DNA from: Myoxocephalus aenaeus
Taxonomy: Eukaryota; Chordata; Actinopteri; Perciformes; Cottidae
Length of the DNA stretch: 64,000 nucleotides
NCBI GenBank assembly: GCA_038501785.1
Contig: JBAMJR010000043.1
Coordinates: forward strand, 106,001-170,000
Direction: 5' to 3'
Numbering within the stretch: position 1 is the first letter of the stretch; each line of letters starts with the position of its first letter. The translations under genes were made by a program, and so were the position numbers. Positions 1 through 12,612 of this stretch are shown in pieces. The notes below the pieces were generated by a model, which was not told where the DNA came from, ran no database searches, and saw only the letters and a list, made by a program, of their open reading frames with translations.

Positions 1-431
1 GAGCTCAAATCAAGCTGATTGATTGGTGACACTGTCAAGCGGTTTTAAAATACTGATATTGAAAAATGGAGATTGGACACTTTATTAAGACATTTAAAAA
101 ACATACTTACTATTGAACATATACTGTAATATGTGTATGTCTTGATATGTCAAAAGTTGTTAATCAGGAGTGCTTTATTTTGACAGTTTGTCCACAAACA
201 CTGTTTCCCCTCTGCTAACTACACTAACACTTAACATGTCATTCATTTTTCCACCAAAACCTATAAGAGAATTACATCTATACATGAAGAAAATATGTTT
301 CATATATCTAAAAACATCATTGATGTACATTATGGCATGTATTGTCCTTTTAAAAAAAATATCTGAATTACATTCAACATTTCAGGCCTTGGTACAACAA
401 CCTCAAGTTTTATTTTCCCAGAGCTAAGAAG

Positions 432-529
<98 letters not shown>

Positions 530-1939
530 ATTTGCATGTTTTCTTCTGTTAGTATCAAGGCCTTGTAAGTTCATTGTGTCCCTGAAGTGTTCAGAGTAAG
601 TTTTGCTCTCGATAAAAGCCATGGCTCCGTTTACATCTCGCTCCATAAAGCTCCCTACAAACACCTGAAGGTAATAACATACATTCTTATTTCATCATTC
701 TGAGGTAACAATATTCTTCCTGAGTATTCAATAACACGACTATAAATCATCCTTTTCAGAGGCAAAAGTAAAGAGAATGCATATCTTAAAAAAAAGTAAA
801 TCCCATAGCAGAAAAGCAGATAGATATTCATAAAGAATGTCATTTTTAAATTGCTATCCTTACAGTCTGGGCTGTGCATCCAAACAGAAGTAACAAACAG
901 GTGTATGGACCTTACACAGTTTACTCTGAGTGAATTTGAGCAGAATGCAGACTTAAGCATAGTTTTTTGGTTGTTGTGTTGATTTGTGTCGTCATTATTT
1001 CTTGTAATATTTTGAAACTTGTGTGAGCTGCACCGTTCTTCTCTGATACTTTCCTGTTAGTTTTATAATCGACAAACATCTACAAGTAAACCACACGCTT
1101 TGAAGACGATCGGAATATTCTCTTATTCTATCATGGTACGAATGCTAAATACATTTTTAAATGAACGTACAATCTTAGATTAGTTCCCCACTTTATCTTG
1201 ACATCAAAACAATTTTAAAGGGCGGCTTCATGTGTGCTATGTAATCATTTGATAAGCAGCTTGTAATGTATAAACTGGACAAAACCTAAAGTTGCTCATC
1301 AATGAAAAGGGTTGAGAACAAGAAGCACTGCGATAGAATAAGATAAAGAACATGAAAAGAAGAGGTTAAGGAAACTGAAAAAAGTCAAGAATGAGTAAAG
1401 GTAGGGGGAAAACGAGGGATGAGCAGGGAAACATTCATTTCTCGAGTCAGCTGTGTAAAGTAGCAGTGATTGTGCTGAAGTAGTATGGCGATCTCACCAT
1501 TTCAGTTATTGCTTTCCTTACTTTTTGGTCGGTAATGATTTTTGTGGTGTGGTAGAACGTATTGCAGTCAAAGCACCAACTTTTACAGCAGCAACGTTGC
1601 AGATGCAGCCAAAGGAAATAAATAGAATCCTGAGAGAAACAGACACTCATACGTTTAGACTGTCTTAACGCTATCTATGTCGAGAATGCCTTAACCTCAC
1701 CCCTAAGACTTACCTCAACCTCAGAGGGCAAAATGCCCCTGTGAATCTTTGGAAAAACATGAATAATGAAAATGTTAAAGATGCACAAGAAATACCAGTC
1801 TTGTGCCCTCTTGTTGTTCAAAAGTGAAATTAAACCTTTCATTGACAATCAAATTTTGTTCCCCCAAGTCGGTCTGGATCAAGAACCCTGGTTGGTTTTC
1901 CACGGGTGAGCAAATCCTCTCAAATGCCGACCAGTGCTG
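1..1939. other. non-coding left end, downstream of fignl2
   Basis: This stretch is AT-rich and I see no convincing coding exon on either strand. It lies on the 3' side of the minus-strand fignl2 exon. I looked here specifically for the AAA+ ATPase part of fidgetin (a Walker A motif of the form GPRGxGKTLL, and a Walker B) in the minus-strand frames and did not find it. A (TG)n microsatellite occupies 433-528. The first 190 bases after the fignl2 stop stay open in the same frame, but the residues do not resemble the AAA+ domain. Confidence 0.6.
433..528. repeat. (TG)n microsatellite, 96 bp
   Basis: An uninterrupted TG dinucleotide tract. It is one of many long perfect CA/TG arrays in the window, as expected in fish genomes. 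Confidence 0.97.
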
Positions 1940-3566
1940 TCAGCGCCCTGCAGTGGGGTCTTCAGACCGTGTGTGCGATGCCGGTATCTTCATAGACATT
2001 CTCTGTTGCTGAGGGAAGGTGTGCTCCCCTGACACACTCTCTCCTGCTAGGCCTGATGGTGGGCTGTAATCCCCTGCCCCGCCATAAGGGGGTGACATCA
2101 TGGGCTTTCCAGATTTGTAGACCTGTGGGTCTGAGGTCGAACCGCTCATATCATAGCCATTGGCCTGACCGTTGCCGTGCCCTTTGCTATGGCTGTTTCC
2201 ATGGCCGTTGCCATACTTTCTGTAGCGGGATCCCTCCACCTCTGCTCCCTCCTGTCCATCCTCTGCCATCTCAAAGGCCTTGCGTTTCAGTGGTACGCCT
2301 CCCTCAGAGCTCCCTCCAAGGCTGTGAGTTGGGTAGCTGTAACTGGCCCCCACCATGGTGGGCCTCGGGGCCAGAGGGGTGGGTGCACTAATCCCAGGGG
2401 GCAGGTAGGAGGCACCCGGGTGGCTGTATCCGGAGGACAGGCTGGTTTGGGGGTAGCACCCTGGAGGGTAGTTGTAGATCGGAGTGCTGGCGCTGTAGCT
2501 GGGCACTAGAGTGGGTGTGGCCTGCAATGAGTGTAGAGGGACAGGGGGAAGTGCTGCGCTGGGTTGAGGGCAGTATCCTGAAGACAGGTAGGTGCTGTTG
2601 TAGGCAGAAGGGTATTCCTGAGATGACGGGCCATTGCAGGAGCCAGCACCACTGTAGCCTGTCTCAGAAGCCAAGTTACTGCTCACTACCGTCACACTTC
2701 CTGTGGCTGGGATGCCCACCGATGCAGAGCCCACCTTGGTGCCGGTTAACGCCTCCAGTCCAGGGTAGCACTCCATGCCCTGACCCAGGGCCCATGGCTC
2801 CGATTCAGTTTTCAGGAAAGTTCCAGGCTCTGAGTAGGCCCCTGTAGGAGGGCGTTCATACGACAGCTCCAACCCTGAGTACTTCTCAGCGTAGCGCTTG
2901 AGCAGAGAAGATGCCGTTAGGGCGGATATGTCATCACTGGCCCATGGGTAACCTGCAGGGGCAAAGCTCCGGCGACCAGCGGTGGCATAGGGGTCGTGTT
3001 TGTGGGCAGACGGCGGTGAAGTGGTAGAGGTGACATCTAGGTGTTGCTCAGGCCACTGAGTTAAGGGGGCGGTGTGCTCCGGGGACCAGTGCATCTTCAA
3101 CAGACCTGACAGAAACAAGACCAAAGCTGAGTTAGTCCACACAATCGTGAAATTATGTATCACGTGTTTTAAAATTACGAATACACTCAGTATATGCAGC
3201 ATTTTGCTTCTTCTGTCTTCCAAAACTCAACAGGCAAGTTAAGAGTCGGTGACCCTGATAATCACAAAGGCTAGCTGACCCTTTTCCAGAATCATGTCAA
3301 TGCTTAGCCTGTGCTCTTCTACACAGCCTCATCCATGCAGGGGACAACTGCTCTAATCTTTATGTGAAGCCGGTAACATAGCCCCCAGCCCGGTCTCCAC
3401 GACGATAAGCCTCTATCAGCCCGCGAGCTGCCCGCTACCTTTGCCTCACTCACATTAGGGCCATTGTTGTCTCTCTGTGACTCTCTTAGTCCACAAAGCC
3501 ACCCCCACCGAGCGTGTGATCTAATTCAGCCCAAACCTCAGGGGTCTGCTGGACAGGGAGAATAGG

Positions 3567-3641
<75 letters not shown>

Positions 3642-6600
3642 ATTTTACTACATAGAGAGACTGGACCACTAAATCTATGAACAATATTAAAAGTGCACTG
3701 ACTAATTGAGCAGTCTGATTTTTTTATGTGCCACGTTTGATTATACCTGAAAATTTACACAAACAAGTAATCCACTGGTTTAGTAGCTGTGGGCTTTGAT
3801 TGCCTTTTGCAGGCCTTTTCTTTTTGAACTGGTATTAGGCTGACATTCCAGGCATTGCAGAGCATTATTAAACTGTCCAACCCCAGGCCTGAGCCAGAGG
3901 GGTTTCCCTGTAACAGCAACGCAGAGAGGAAAAACGTACCGCCTCAGATTCACCAACAGGGATGGACAAATAATGGCAATGTCAGTATGTTTTTAAATTG
4001 GCACCAATATTGTGATATATTCTCTTGCCATATTTGGAGATAAATATATTTCCTATAGCTGTTCTGATTTCTGGTCTTTTGCCTTCTATGGATCAGACTT
4101 TTTTTTGTACACTGTCATTTTTTAATTGTACAGAACTATATTTACGACATGACTATTGATTAAATTAGGTATATTAATTCATCTTTTTTTAAATATAATC
4201 TTCCCCTTTCGAGGAATGTTTTCCTCTTCTGTTTGGTAGAGAACAGCATATACCATAGATCAGGGGTGTCAAACTCAAGTGGGCCGGTCCAGTAAAATCA
4301 CAGCATATTAACGCATACATAATGACAATATTTCTCTCTGTTTAAATCATTGGTGAAGGTTTTTGGATGATAAACCCTATTTTAAAAGGTCTTTCTTCAA
4401 TAAACTAGAAACATAAAGACCAACAATTCAGACATCAGCCCACTGTTTACCTGCCTGGGCTCTCCTCTGCAGATTCCCTCGCAGTTGGGCAATATCTTTA
4501 GTAAAGTCAGTGATATAATCAATTGCGTCTGTGGCTCAATGGTTACCATGCACCATTTTTGTGTGTGCAATTTTAACAATTATCCCACGGGCCGGACTGG
4601 ACCCCCTGGCGGGCCGGATCCGGCCTGCGGGCCGTATGTTTGACACCCCTGCCATAGATGATTGTCTTGCAGTCATCGGAAACATGTTGTGGTTGTCTTG
4701 TGAGTTAAGCATTGCAACTAACAATTATTTTCAATGTTAATAATCTGCCAGTAATTCTTCAGTAATCTACAGATCATGGTTGCATTATAAGTGGGTCTAC
4801 TGGGCACAGGGTTAGGGAGCCCCTAAGCCCTTTAACTCCTAACTGCAGTGCCTACTGTGAAGCTGTTATGAAGATGTGTCATTACAGACAGAGCCAAAGA
4901 GTTCAGTCATTCACGTCAATATCAGGGCCCCACGATGTTCTTCTGAAAAACTTGAAGGGATAAAGAGGCCTTTTTCAGAGGGAGTGTTTATCCCCTCACA
5001 TAATTATTAAGGCTTTTTTTTCTCTACGGACACCAACATCACTTCCTGGTAGTTAAATGAGCTGTATTTAACATTCTACCATGAAAGTTACTGTGAAAAA
5101 CATTTAACTGGTTTCAATGTAATATTAATGCATCTGTGTGACCTAAATAAGTTAATGAGACCATCAGCGAGAAGATTGGCTTTTTCTATATCATAATAAT
5201 TATTCTTAACGTTTGTCATCGGTGCCACCGGGTCGGATTCAGCGCGAAATCAGATGAAATCATGCAGGTTCACCAGAAACTCCTTCAGTTCAGAAGCCAG
5301 CCCCAGACCCAGATGCAGCTTTGCTGCCTTATTCGACCTGCGATTGGAAGCTCAGGCTGGAATGGGAGAGCTCAACGACTGGCAGCAGTGTCTCCTCCTC
5401 CGGCGAGAACTTCACCTTGCTGCTCCGCCAGTCCCTGGTGGGAGCCAACATCGACACCAAGCTGCTGGAGGCCCAAGCCGTATATGTTTGGCCTGCTGGA
5501 GGGAAGGGAGGCACAGGAGAACCAAACCCAGGACTGCATTTAGCATACTGTCAGACCCTGCTGCAGTAAAAGGAGAGGTTTTCTAAAGTGTTTCTCTGGT
5601 GCTCAGAAACACTAGCCCTTTCTTCCACAGGGGCCGCCAAGATTAACACAAAATGAAGGTTCCTTGTAGTAACATTAATGTTGCAGCAAACAACTCTTTG
5701 CTATGCAAAGATATAGTGGAGGCAATCAAAATGCCGCCAATCCAGTCTCTTGCACCTTTAAGTTTTTTGCAAAATTGTGATTTAGGTCTATATGGATAAA
5801 ATTAACATGTACCAAACACCAGAATGTAATCTTTGGGAATAGCAACAAAGTTGTTGTTTGTTGAAATCCAAGAAGTAAGTTAAGTTTGTTCATCTAAAAT
5901 AAATATTCCACGATTGCAGTGCATTCCCATGCATGGAATGAAAAATGAGAAGCTGAAAACAGTTGCGTTCAGTGAGAAAGATGTGAACGTAGTATTGTGT
6001 TAAATGACTCCCTGTAATTTGAAAAGATAGTTTGCTCACTGAGAATCAGTCTGCAGCTATTTGCAGACTTCAACTAAATGCTAAATACATTATAGTAATT
6101 TTGTTATAAATGCGTTGATAAATACAATCATTTTAAAGCCATACAGAACATTAATCCTGTGGCCTTGTTGCAGTATTGACGAATCGAATTGTTCGAATCC
6201 GGGTATCATTCATGCGGAGAGACACATACAGGGTCATCAGACTGGTACTCACTGGTCATGCTGATTGCAGGCATGAGCCAAACAGTTGCCGCTTTACCTT
6301 CAATCCACTCCTCTCACTCCGTCTTCACCCGATGGTTTATAATCTATCTGAGACATATTAGAGTGCAGTAATCTAATGTGCCTGGAATCCTCATCAAAAT
6401 GCAGAGAAGGAATGTGAAAACTGAGGATCATTCTGAGATCAGACGATGGAATAGCGAACTGGAGGGTCTGGACGGGTTAAGAACCAGACCGATGAAACCA
6501 GACTAATGAAGGATTAGAGCACACAAGGCTTATGAGAGTGTCAGTGCTCTGTGACAATTCTAGACAAGAATTAAAGAAGCATCACCAGTGCGTTACTTTG

Positions 6601-9304
6601 ATGAATGCAAGGCGATGCAACAAAACAATTGTTTTACTTGATTGTTAAATGGTTTTAATATTTATTGACATTATCTACAGGCAGTTACAAACAAATATGA
6701 TTACAATATAAGACTGTTTAAAGCAGGAGTGAGTTTGAAATAGTTTTTTCTTACATGCAGGCAACTCTAGATACAAGTAAATACAGTAGCTCTTCTTAAC
6801 ACTATGTACATGTATTGTACTGCAACTGCTCTCTGTATCAGGTGACCAATAGTATGCATTCAGCTAATTATGTTCCCATTATATTCCCTTTTGCAGATAC
6901 TCACTCTTTATACACGAGACGATTGTCTTAGATCTGAGACCCAGACTGCTTCTTTAAAAATATAAACATTTAAACACTGCCAGGTTTACCGGGAAATGGG
7001 ACTTTCTGTGACGGATTAAAACCTCTTACTGTTAACGAGTGCTGTAGCATCAGACATCCACGTTAAAGTATGGATATTGGGGAGAAGGGTTTAGGTATTA
7101 GGAGGGATGAGTGAGGGAGCCCTAACCCTAATCTAGCACCTCATGTTGGCTCGGGGCTTGGAAACACCCCTTCATTCTTGGCCATGCTTGGCTTACCAAG
7201 AGACAAAGATGAGTACTAAGCCGGCTTGGAACTATGACAGCTTTCCTTAATCATTGTGATTATCATACTGTTGACCAACAACAATGTTTCCTCTTTATCC
7301 TGCAGCAGTTTGGTTACTGGATCAAATGAAGGGGAAGGCTCTATCGGTTCATTACTCTCCTGAGCTGGTAAAATGGTGCCACTTCTACTGTTGAGTAAAT
7401 TTGCACCAGGAATTTAATGACACCTTTTAGTCAAATGCGACCGTAATAAAGATCAACATACGATGTACGGTTGACTTATTAGCACAGAGGGAAAAAACAA
7501 ATACATAGACATGACCTACCCTCAGTCCTGCAACCAAATACATGTATGTTCTCTACTGTGTTCAATATGTTTCAAACCATTTTGTTATGATAGTATCTGG
7601 GATCTTTCTCTCATTTAAATAAATCATTTGTAGCTGTGCACACAATTTAGACACCAGACGTCTAGCTTAGGTGAGTCGCCATTTATAAATCAGTCTCAAG
7701 TCTCTGTTCAATACCCAAAACATACAGATACTGTGCATTCTGTTATGAGTGAGGCTTGGATAACAAGTAAGAACATTTGCAATTATTAATTTGTTCTACA
7801 GCCAGACGTAGTTGTGTTTACATACTCTAAAATTGAATTCTTCACATACACCAGTAACATTTTTGATGAAGATAATTTTTCCGTTTCAAAATGACTTGGC
7901 AAGATGAAAAGTAAGCCATTTGTGTAGCATTATTGAGAAGAGGAGATGGCCGGTGAGAGCACTGAACATGTTGAGGCAAGAGGGGATCAAGCGTAACGAG
8001 GTTAGAGGGAAATACTAACATCCCAAGAAGACCAATCCTGCATATACTACATGTAGTTGTATATAAATGTGGTTAGAGGCGTGTAAGATGCAGCAAAACC
8101 AAAAGAAACTACACAGTAAGCGACAGTGTAGCTGCCATGTAACTTACACTCAAACGTGTGTGTGTAATTAATCGTCCCGACAGAAGCAAGTAAGTCTCCT
8201 TTAATCTACCCAGAGCAGGAAGTGAGGTAAAATTACAGCGTCTTAGTAAACTCTTCCTTCTCTCTCCTAATCAAGACCTATAAATGGTTGCTGCATGGCT
8301 TCAGGTTTCACCAAACAAATGCACTGCACACATACTGCAAGTGTGCATGTGCGTGTGTGCGCATGTGTGTGTGTGTGCACCAGTGTGCAAAGCAGGCAGC
8401 AGGGTGCTTGTAAGCAGGAGCCTGATCCACACAATAAAGAGATGGACGGAGTGTAACTCAGCTCTCCGTTGAGCTGTCAACAACCTCCACTAACGGCAGT
8501 TTCAGTGCCCGAGCTATTAATACTTTTTGGAATTTTCTTGTTGTTGTCATTGATAGGAAGTTTAACATATTCATCAAATGGTTTTCTTTATCAAGGAAAC
8601 ACATTTATGCAAGTCATGGATGTGTGTTAGTGGAGGCTAGCTTGACTCGTGGTCCACTGCATGGTCAGTATGAGTAATTAGGGGTTAATTAGATGAAAGT
8701 ACGTGTGGGGGAAGGGGCTGACGGGAATGGGGATTTGGGGGTTGTGAGGCATCAGAGCTTGCTAGCCGGCTGGTTGGCTAGATGGGGAGTAGAAACATAA
8801 AATCACCCTTCTGGAGCTGAACGGTCCTCTGTTAGAGCTTTTGACTCCACTCACAATGAACAAAGACTTAAAGAAGATGGACAGACATTCAGAAATACAC
8901 ACACTAAGATGCACACAGGCTCAAGCAAACTCCTGTGTTGTGCTTTTTGTGCAGTGTTTAGCTCCAGCTGGCCAACAGGCAGAGGAGCTCTTGGTCATCT
9001 ATCGGTTGAGTCAGGCTGCTGGAATGCCAGGAATCTAACCTGAGATCTATTTACAAAGCACATATCCTCTCCATACGCTCCACACACACTGTCCACTCTC
9101 AGGCTAAAGGAAAGGAGGGAGAGAACATGCTTACTTTCAGTGCTGATAAATGACCCTGATCAGCTGTTTGCACATTATTGGGCGATTTGTATTAGTTAGA
9201 GTTAATTCACACCACTGCTTGTAAGATCAATACAGAACACATCAGAAGGGAAATGGTATATTAATGTGGAGTGTGTCAAGATTCTTGTGGAAAAAGACAA
9301 TGGA

Positions 9305-9380
<76 letters not shown>

Positions 9381-10154
9381 ACATACACGTGATACAGCGC
9401 TCTGTGTCTTCCTTGCTTACAGAGTAAATGAGGGTTAGAGTGTTGTGTAATCAGTGGCCATAGTCTAAACGCTGAAGCCAGTGTGAAGGAGCTTCTGCTG
9501 AGGAGAAAAGCCTCCCTCTCCCTCCTCTTTCCCCTTCCCCCTTTTCTCCAGGCCTGCATGGTCCACCAGGCTGTCAGACAATCAAATACTGTACCAAATC
9601 TCATTCACATTTTACACTTCTCTAACCTACAAGACATTTCTAACTACAAATCACATAACAATTTAAGAAAGAATGTGGCGTTTGACGCTCAAACAGACAC
9701 ATCACACATATTTACCTCAAAGCACTACTGAGAAACTATTTTACTTTGAATCATTGTGATGCTTCTTTTCATCTCATTACATTTTGTCACTTTTTCTTTT
9801 ACTCAGATTGTGCCCCCATTGTCTTCCTTTCTTGAGCCTTGCTCTTTCTCTCTGTGATGTAGGAAAGACAGGACCGTGTGTCCGAGCCTGTGTGGTCAGT
9901 TTTCCCCTCCCCCGCTCCTTTAGCTCACACACATGTGGCAGAGGGTGGCCTGGCCCCTCTTTGCTTATTGTGTCCACTCATATATCAGGCTGCAGCTGAC
10001 CAGTCCCTCCTCACGTCCCCTCCATCTGCCCTTCACTTTGCTCTTTCTCTGTCATTTTACCACCAGCAGCAGCACAGCTCTTTATTATAACACCTAATGA
10101 GGATCTAAAGTGTGCTACAATTTTCTTTAAAAGCTTTCATGATTACTATGGAGG

Positions 10155-10251
<97 letters not shown>

Positions 10252-10457
10252 GAGGGTGATGTTTATTTGTCCCTCTATACAGGACTAATGAGTAGCTGCT
10301 GACACCAGGTTACTAACGATCTGACTTTCATTCACAGAATCGTTTCACCCTGGTAACTGGCGGCTAAAAAGGGCTAAAACTGCTAATCATCATTATGGAC
10401 AGAGACTGTAATGAGGTGTAGCTGATTGTGATTTTATGTTTACTAGTTTGAGTGTAT

Positions 10458-10552
<95 letters not shown>

Positions 10553-11552
10553 GTGAGGTTTAATTTGAGTTGTGGTTGTAAAAGTAAATGCTTCATAGGA
10601 TTGTGTGTATTTAAAGTTTCACTGGGAAGAAATTTAACGTGACACTGCGAGTCTTTTTGAGGAAGGAATGTGACAGATGTACGTTACTAAAACCTCCGTC
10701 CGCTCAGAAAACGCCCTCCTTCTGTTTTCCAGTGTTTGTCTCTGTGCATCTACGTGTCGCTCCTTGGAATGGTAAAAGCTATAAGTAAATTCCTGTTGCA
10801 TTATTCCAATCAGGTTAGCGTTGTAATCCTGTTAAAGCTTGGCCTAATCAATAGCCCAGTCAATCAATATAAGCATATTCATCAGCCTGGATAGCAACCT
10901 CTCATTATAAGCACGTATACAAGCGAGGCCTATGGGATGTGTCACAGAGATTTGTGTGTTTTAATCTGCTTTTACACACTAATGTTGCACACATTGAAAA
11001 CATTTCCTCCTTAGATAAAAATATAGTAAGGGTGTTCCCAAAATATCAAGGTTTAAAAATAAGTATAACCAACATTTGATGTATCTTTCATTCTACAAGA
11101 AAAACTGTGAACACAATCAACTGCTTATGCTCATGTTCATGCTGCTCTTTGAGCGACAGTGGTGTTTTGGTAAATTGTTACTAGACTATATTTACATGGA
11201 GGGTCTGAAAAAACAGCAACTGAACACTTTTTGGGAAATTCCTCAAAGCAAAGCCTGCAGACTCAGCTGTTAAACCCATTAGCATATGTGCCTTTTCAAA
11301 ATGACTTCTCAGAGACCCCCCAGGCCCTCGCTTCCCTCTGCTGAGACACAGGAGATGAGTCCTGAACAAAAAGAGGAGCCAAGAAGAAGAAGAAATTGTA
11401 CATAAAAACAGACTCCAAGCAATCCAGGTGCCATTGTACAACACACCAACCACATCATTGGACAATGTCATACAACATATTAGTCCAAGCATGAAAGAAT
11501 AAAAAGGAAAAATCAGTGCAGACTTACTGTATGGGGTGACAGGACTGAGCAT
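1940..11552 (-). CDS. fignl2: fidgetin-like 2, N-terminal half; AAA+ domain not found
   Basis: Coding exons on the minus strand are 11528-11552 and 1940-3105. Exon 1 encodes MLSPVTPY and ends at a consensus donor (A|GTAAGTC). Exon 2 starts after TTCTGTCAG and joins in phase to give SLLKMHWSPEH. This parallels the start of fidgetin (known to begin MISS...VYGLKMQWTPEH), which is why I chose this start over the longer intronic read-through. The 396-residue product shows the family N-terminus: QWPEQHLDV, then DDISALTASSLLKRYAEKYSG (a degenerate MIT-like helix) near residues 50-70, a long Ser/Pro/Tyr/Gly-rich disordered middle, and LKRKA plus SRYRKYGNG near residue 290-320. FIGNL2-type features (MHW start region, YERP, RYRKY) favour fignl2 over fign. 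Fidgetins are microtubule-severing AAA+ ATPases, but the ORF ends at TGA (1940-1942) with no ATPase domain. The gene is either truncated here or continues in an exon I cannot see. Confidence 0.8.
3569..3640. repeat. (GT)n microsatellite
   Basis: A perfect GT tract of 72 bp about 460 bp upstream (in gene orientation) of the fignl2 exon 2 acceptor. Confidence 0.97.
4261..4651. mobile_element. non-autonomous hAT-type transposon (MITE), 391 bp
   Basis: The element begins CAGGGGTGTCAAACTCA and ends TGTTTGACACCCCTG, so its ends are inverted repeats of about 14 bp. It is flanked on both sides by the identical 8-bp sequence CCATAGAT (4253-4260 and 4652-4659). An 8-bp target duplication and CAGGGGTG-type ends are the hallmark of hAT elements, and these termini are common in fish genomes. 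The interior has a GC-rich GGGCCGG-containing segment near 4589-4634 and no transposase ORF, so it is a dead, non-autonomous copy. The perfect target duplication suggests fairly recent insertion. Confidence 0.9.
5254..5586 (+). other. unidentified protein-like fragment
   Basis: This GC-richer island in AT-rich intron DNA is open in three plus frames. One frame contains residues that look evolutionarily selected (GENFTLLLRQSLVGANIDTK at about 5407-5466) and another gives a Gln-rich run (VHQKLLQFRSQPQTQMQ). No single frame carries both, which fits an eroded processed pseudogene or exon fragment. I do not recognise the parent gene, no splice sites convince me, and a chance GC-rich block is possible. 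Confidence 0.25.
9307..9376. repeat. (AC)n microsatellite
   Basis: A perfect AC tract of 70 bp in fignl2 intron 1. Confidence 0.97.
10158..10550. repeat. two (TG)n arrays in tandem
   Basis: Perfect TG arrays at 10158-10247 and 10464-10550 are separated by about 215 bp of non-repetitive sequence, both in the same orientation. Confidence 0.95.
11528..11552 (-). CDS. fignl2: fignl2 first coding exon (25 bp)
   Basis: The exon is ATG plus seven codons (MLSPVTPY) and one base of the next codon, followed by a textbook GTAAGTC donor. It is too short to be recognised by itself. The case rests on three things: position upstream on the same strand, phase 1 matching the phase-1 acceptor at 3105/3106, and residue-level likeness to the first exon of fidgetin (M-[IL]-S-x-x-x-x-Y). 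The intron it defines is about 8.4 kb. Confidence 0.75.
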
Positions 11553-11602
11553 TCTGCAGCCCCGGCCCCAGGTGAAGAGGAGAGGACCAGGTCCACTTGG
11601 TG

Positions 11603-11716
11603 CTAGTGAGGGCCCAGCTGCATGCTGCGGGTCCCCCTAGGACTGCTGCTTCCCCGGCTGCTAGTGGTTGTGCGGCTGCTGGCTTGGCTAGTGACCGGCC
11701 TCTTGGACCCCTCCAT
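11603..11716 (-). promoter_or_regulatory. upstream ORF in the fignl2 5' leader
   Basis: A 37-codon ORF starts at 11716 in the strong Kozak context ACCATGG and ends 50 bp before the fignl2 start codon, in a different frame. Its product begins MEGSKRPVTSQASSRTTT and is rich in Ser, Arg and Thr. If this DNA is in the mature leader, a strong-context upstream ATG would be expected to reduce initiation at the main ATG. It may instead be an alternative start or lie outside the transcript; no transcript evidence is available here. Confidence 0.35.
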
Positions 11717-12612
11717 GGTTCATTTCACAGTTCAACACCGCCCCGACACGCTGCCAACTGAAGAGCACACACATGCAAGTGTCAGAGCCACAAGAGGATG
11801 TTTATTTCAGTAGCAGCCGTTCAACGCCCAAGCGTAGGGACTTTTTGAGAGAATTATAAATGTATAAAGTACAAATAATCAAAAAAGCCAATTTTTGCTT
11901 GCTTTTATTACTCTTAAATGCAATATACCGATTAAAAATTACCCTTGGGAAGTACTTGCAGAAAGCAACAAATATTGAGTTTCTCCTGTGCCCACATTTG
12001 CTTTCCTCAGTATTTCTGTTTATGTGTACGCACGTGTGTGAGCTACCGATCAAGACAGAGTTTGAAGCTAAATGTCCTGACAGAGAGAGGGAGCTTTTAC
12101 CCTCTGACCACAAAACCACACGGCCAGCGGAGACACGTTTCCTAATTCTTTGAAGCCACCCATGTTTCAACACAAACACTACAAACCACAGCAGGAAGAG
12201 GAACTTTGCACTCTGCAGAGCAAGGAAGCCATCAAGTCTAACAGAAATACATGAGGGTTCAAAACTGAAGAATGAGTGTAGTATCAGAGTGCATAGACAT
12301 GTAACCTGGTTTGACATATAGAGTACAAACTACTGCATGTACAGTGGAGTAAGCAGCACATACAAAATGGACCTATCACACATAAAGAGAAAATAGAGAG
12401 CATTTAGAATGACAGGAATGTGCAAGAAGCTGCAGAGACATTGTCATTACTGCTGAAAGGAGATAAAAGGTCAATCTTTTTCACAAAGTGAGTACATTTT
12501 TACTGACCTGATCATGCCTGGATTTGCTTGATGAGTGGTTCAGTTTGGAAAGTAATCCACTATTCCTCAAAGTACCACAGGGGAGCCGACATAAATGTGT
12601 ATGTGTGAGTCT

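Larger units (their letters stand above)
3106..11527 (-). other. fignl2 intron 1 (8.4 kb)
   Basis: Bounded by the donor at 11527 and the acceptor at 3106-3107 of the minus-strand gene. Contents seen: (GT)n at 3569-3640, a hAT-type MITE at 4261-4651, a protein-like but unidentified stretch at 5254-5586, a (CA)n array at 9307-9376, and two (TG)n arrays at 10158-10247 and 10464-10550. The remainder is moderately AT-rich single-copy-looking DNA in which I see no exon. Confidence 0.65.

Noticed and set aside
1447..1650. Minus-strand ORF considered as the missing fidgetin ATPase
   Set aside because: Its residues show no Walker A, Walker B or other AAA+ motif.
3106..3223. Extension of the fignl2 exon 2 frame upstream to an ATG at 3223
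   Set aside because: The added residues are unlike fidgetins, a clear TTCTGTCAG acceptor sits at 3106, and a phase-matched first exon exists at 11528-11552.
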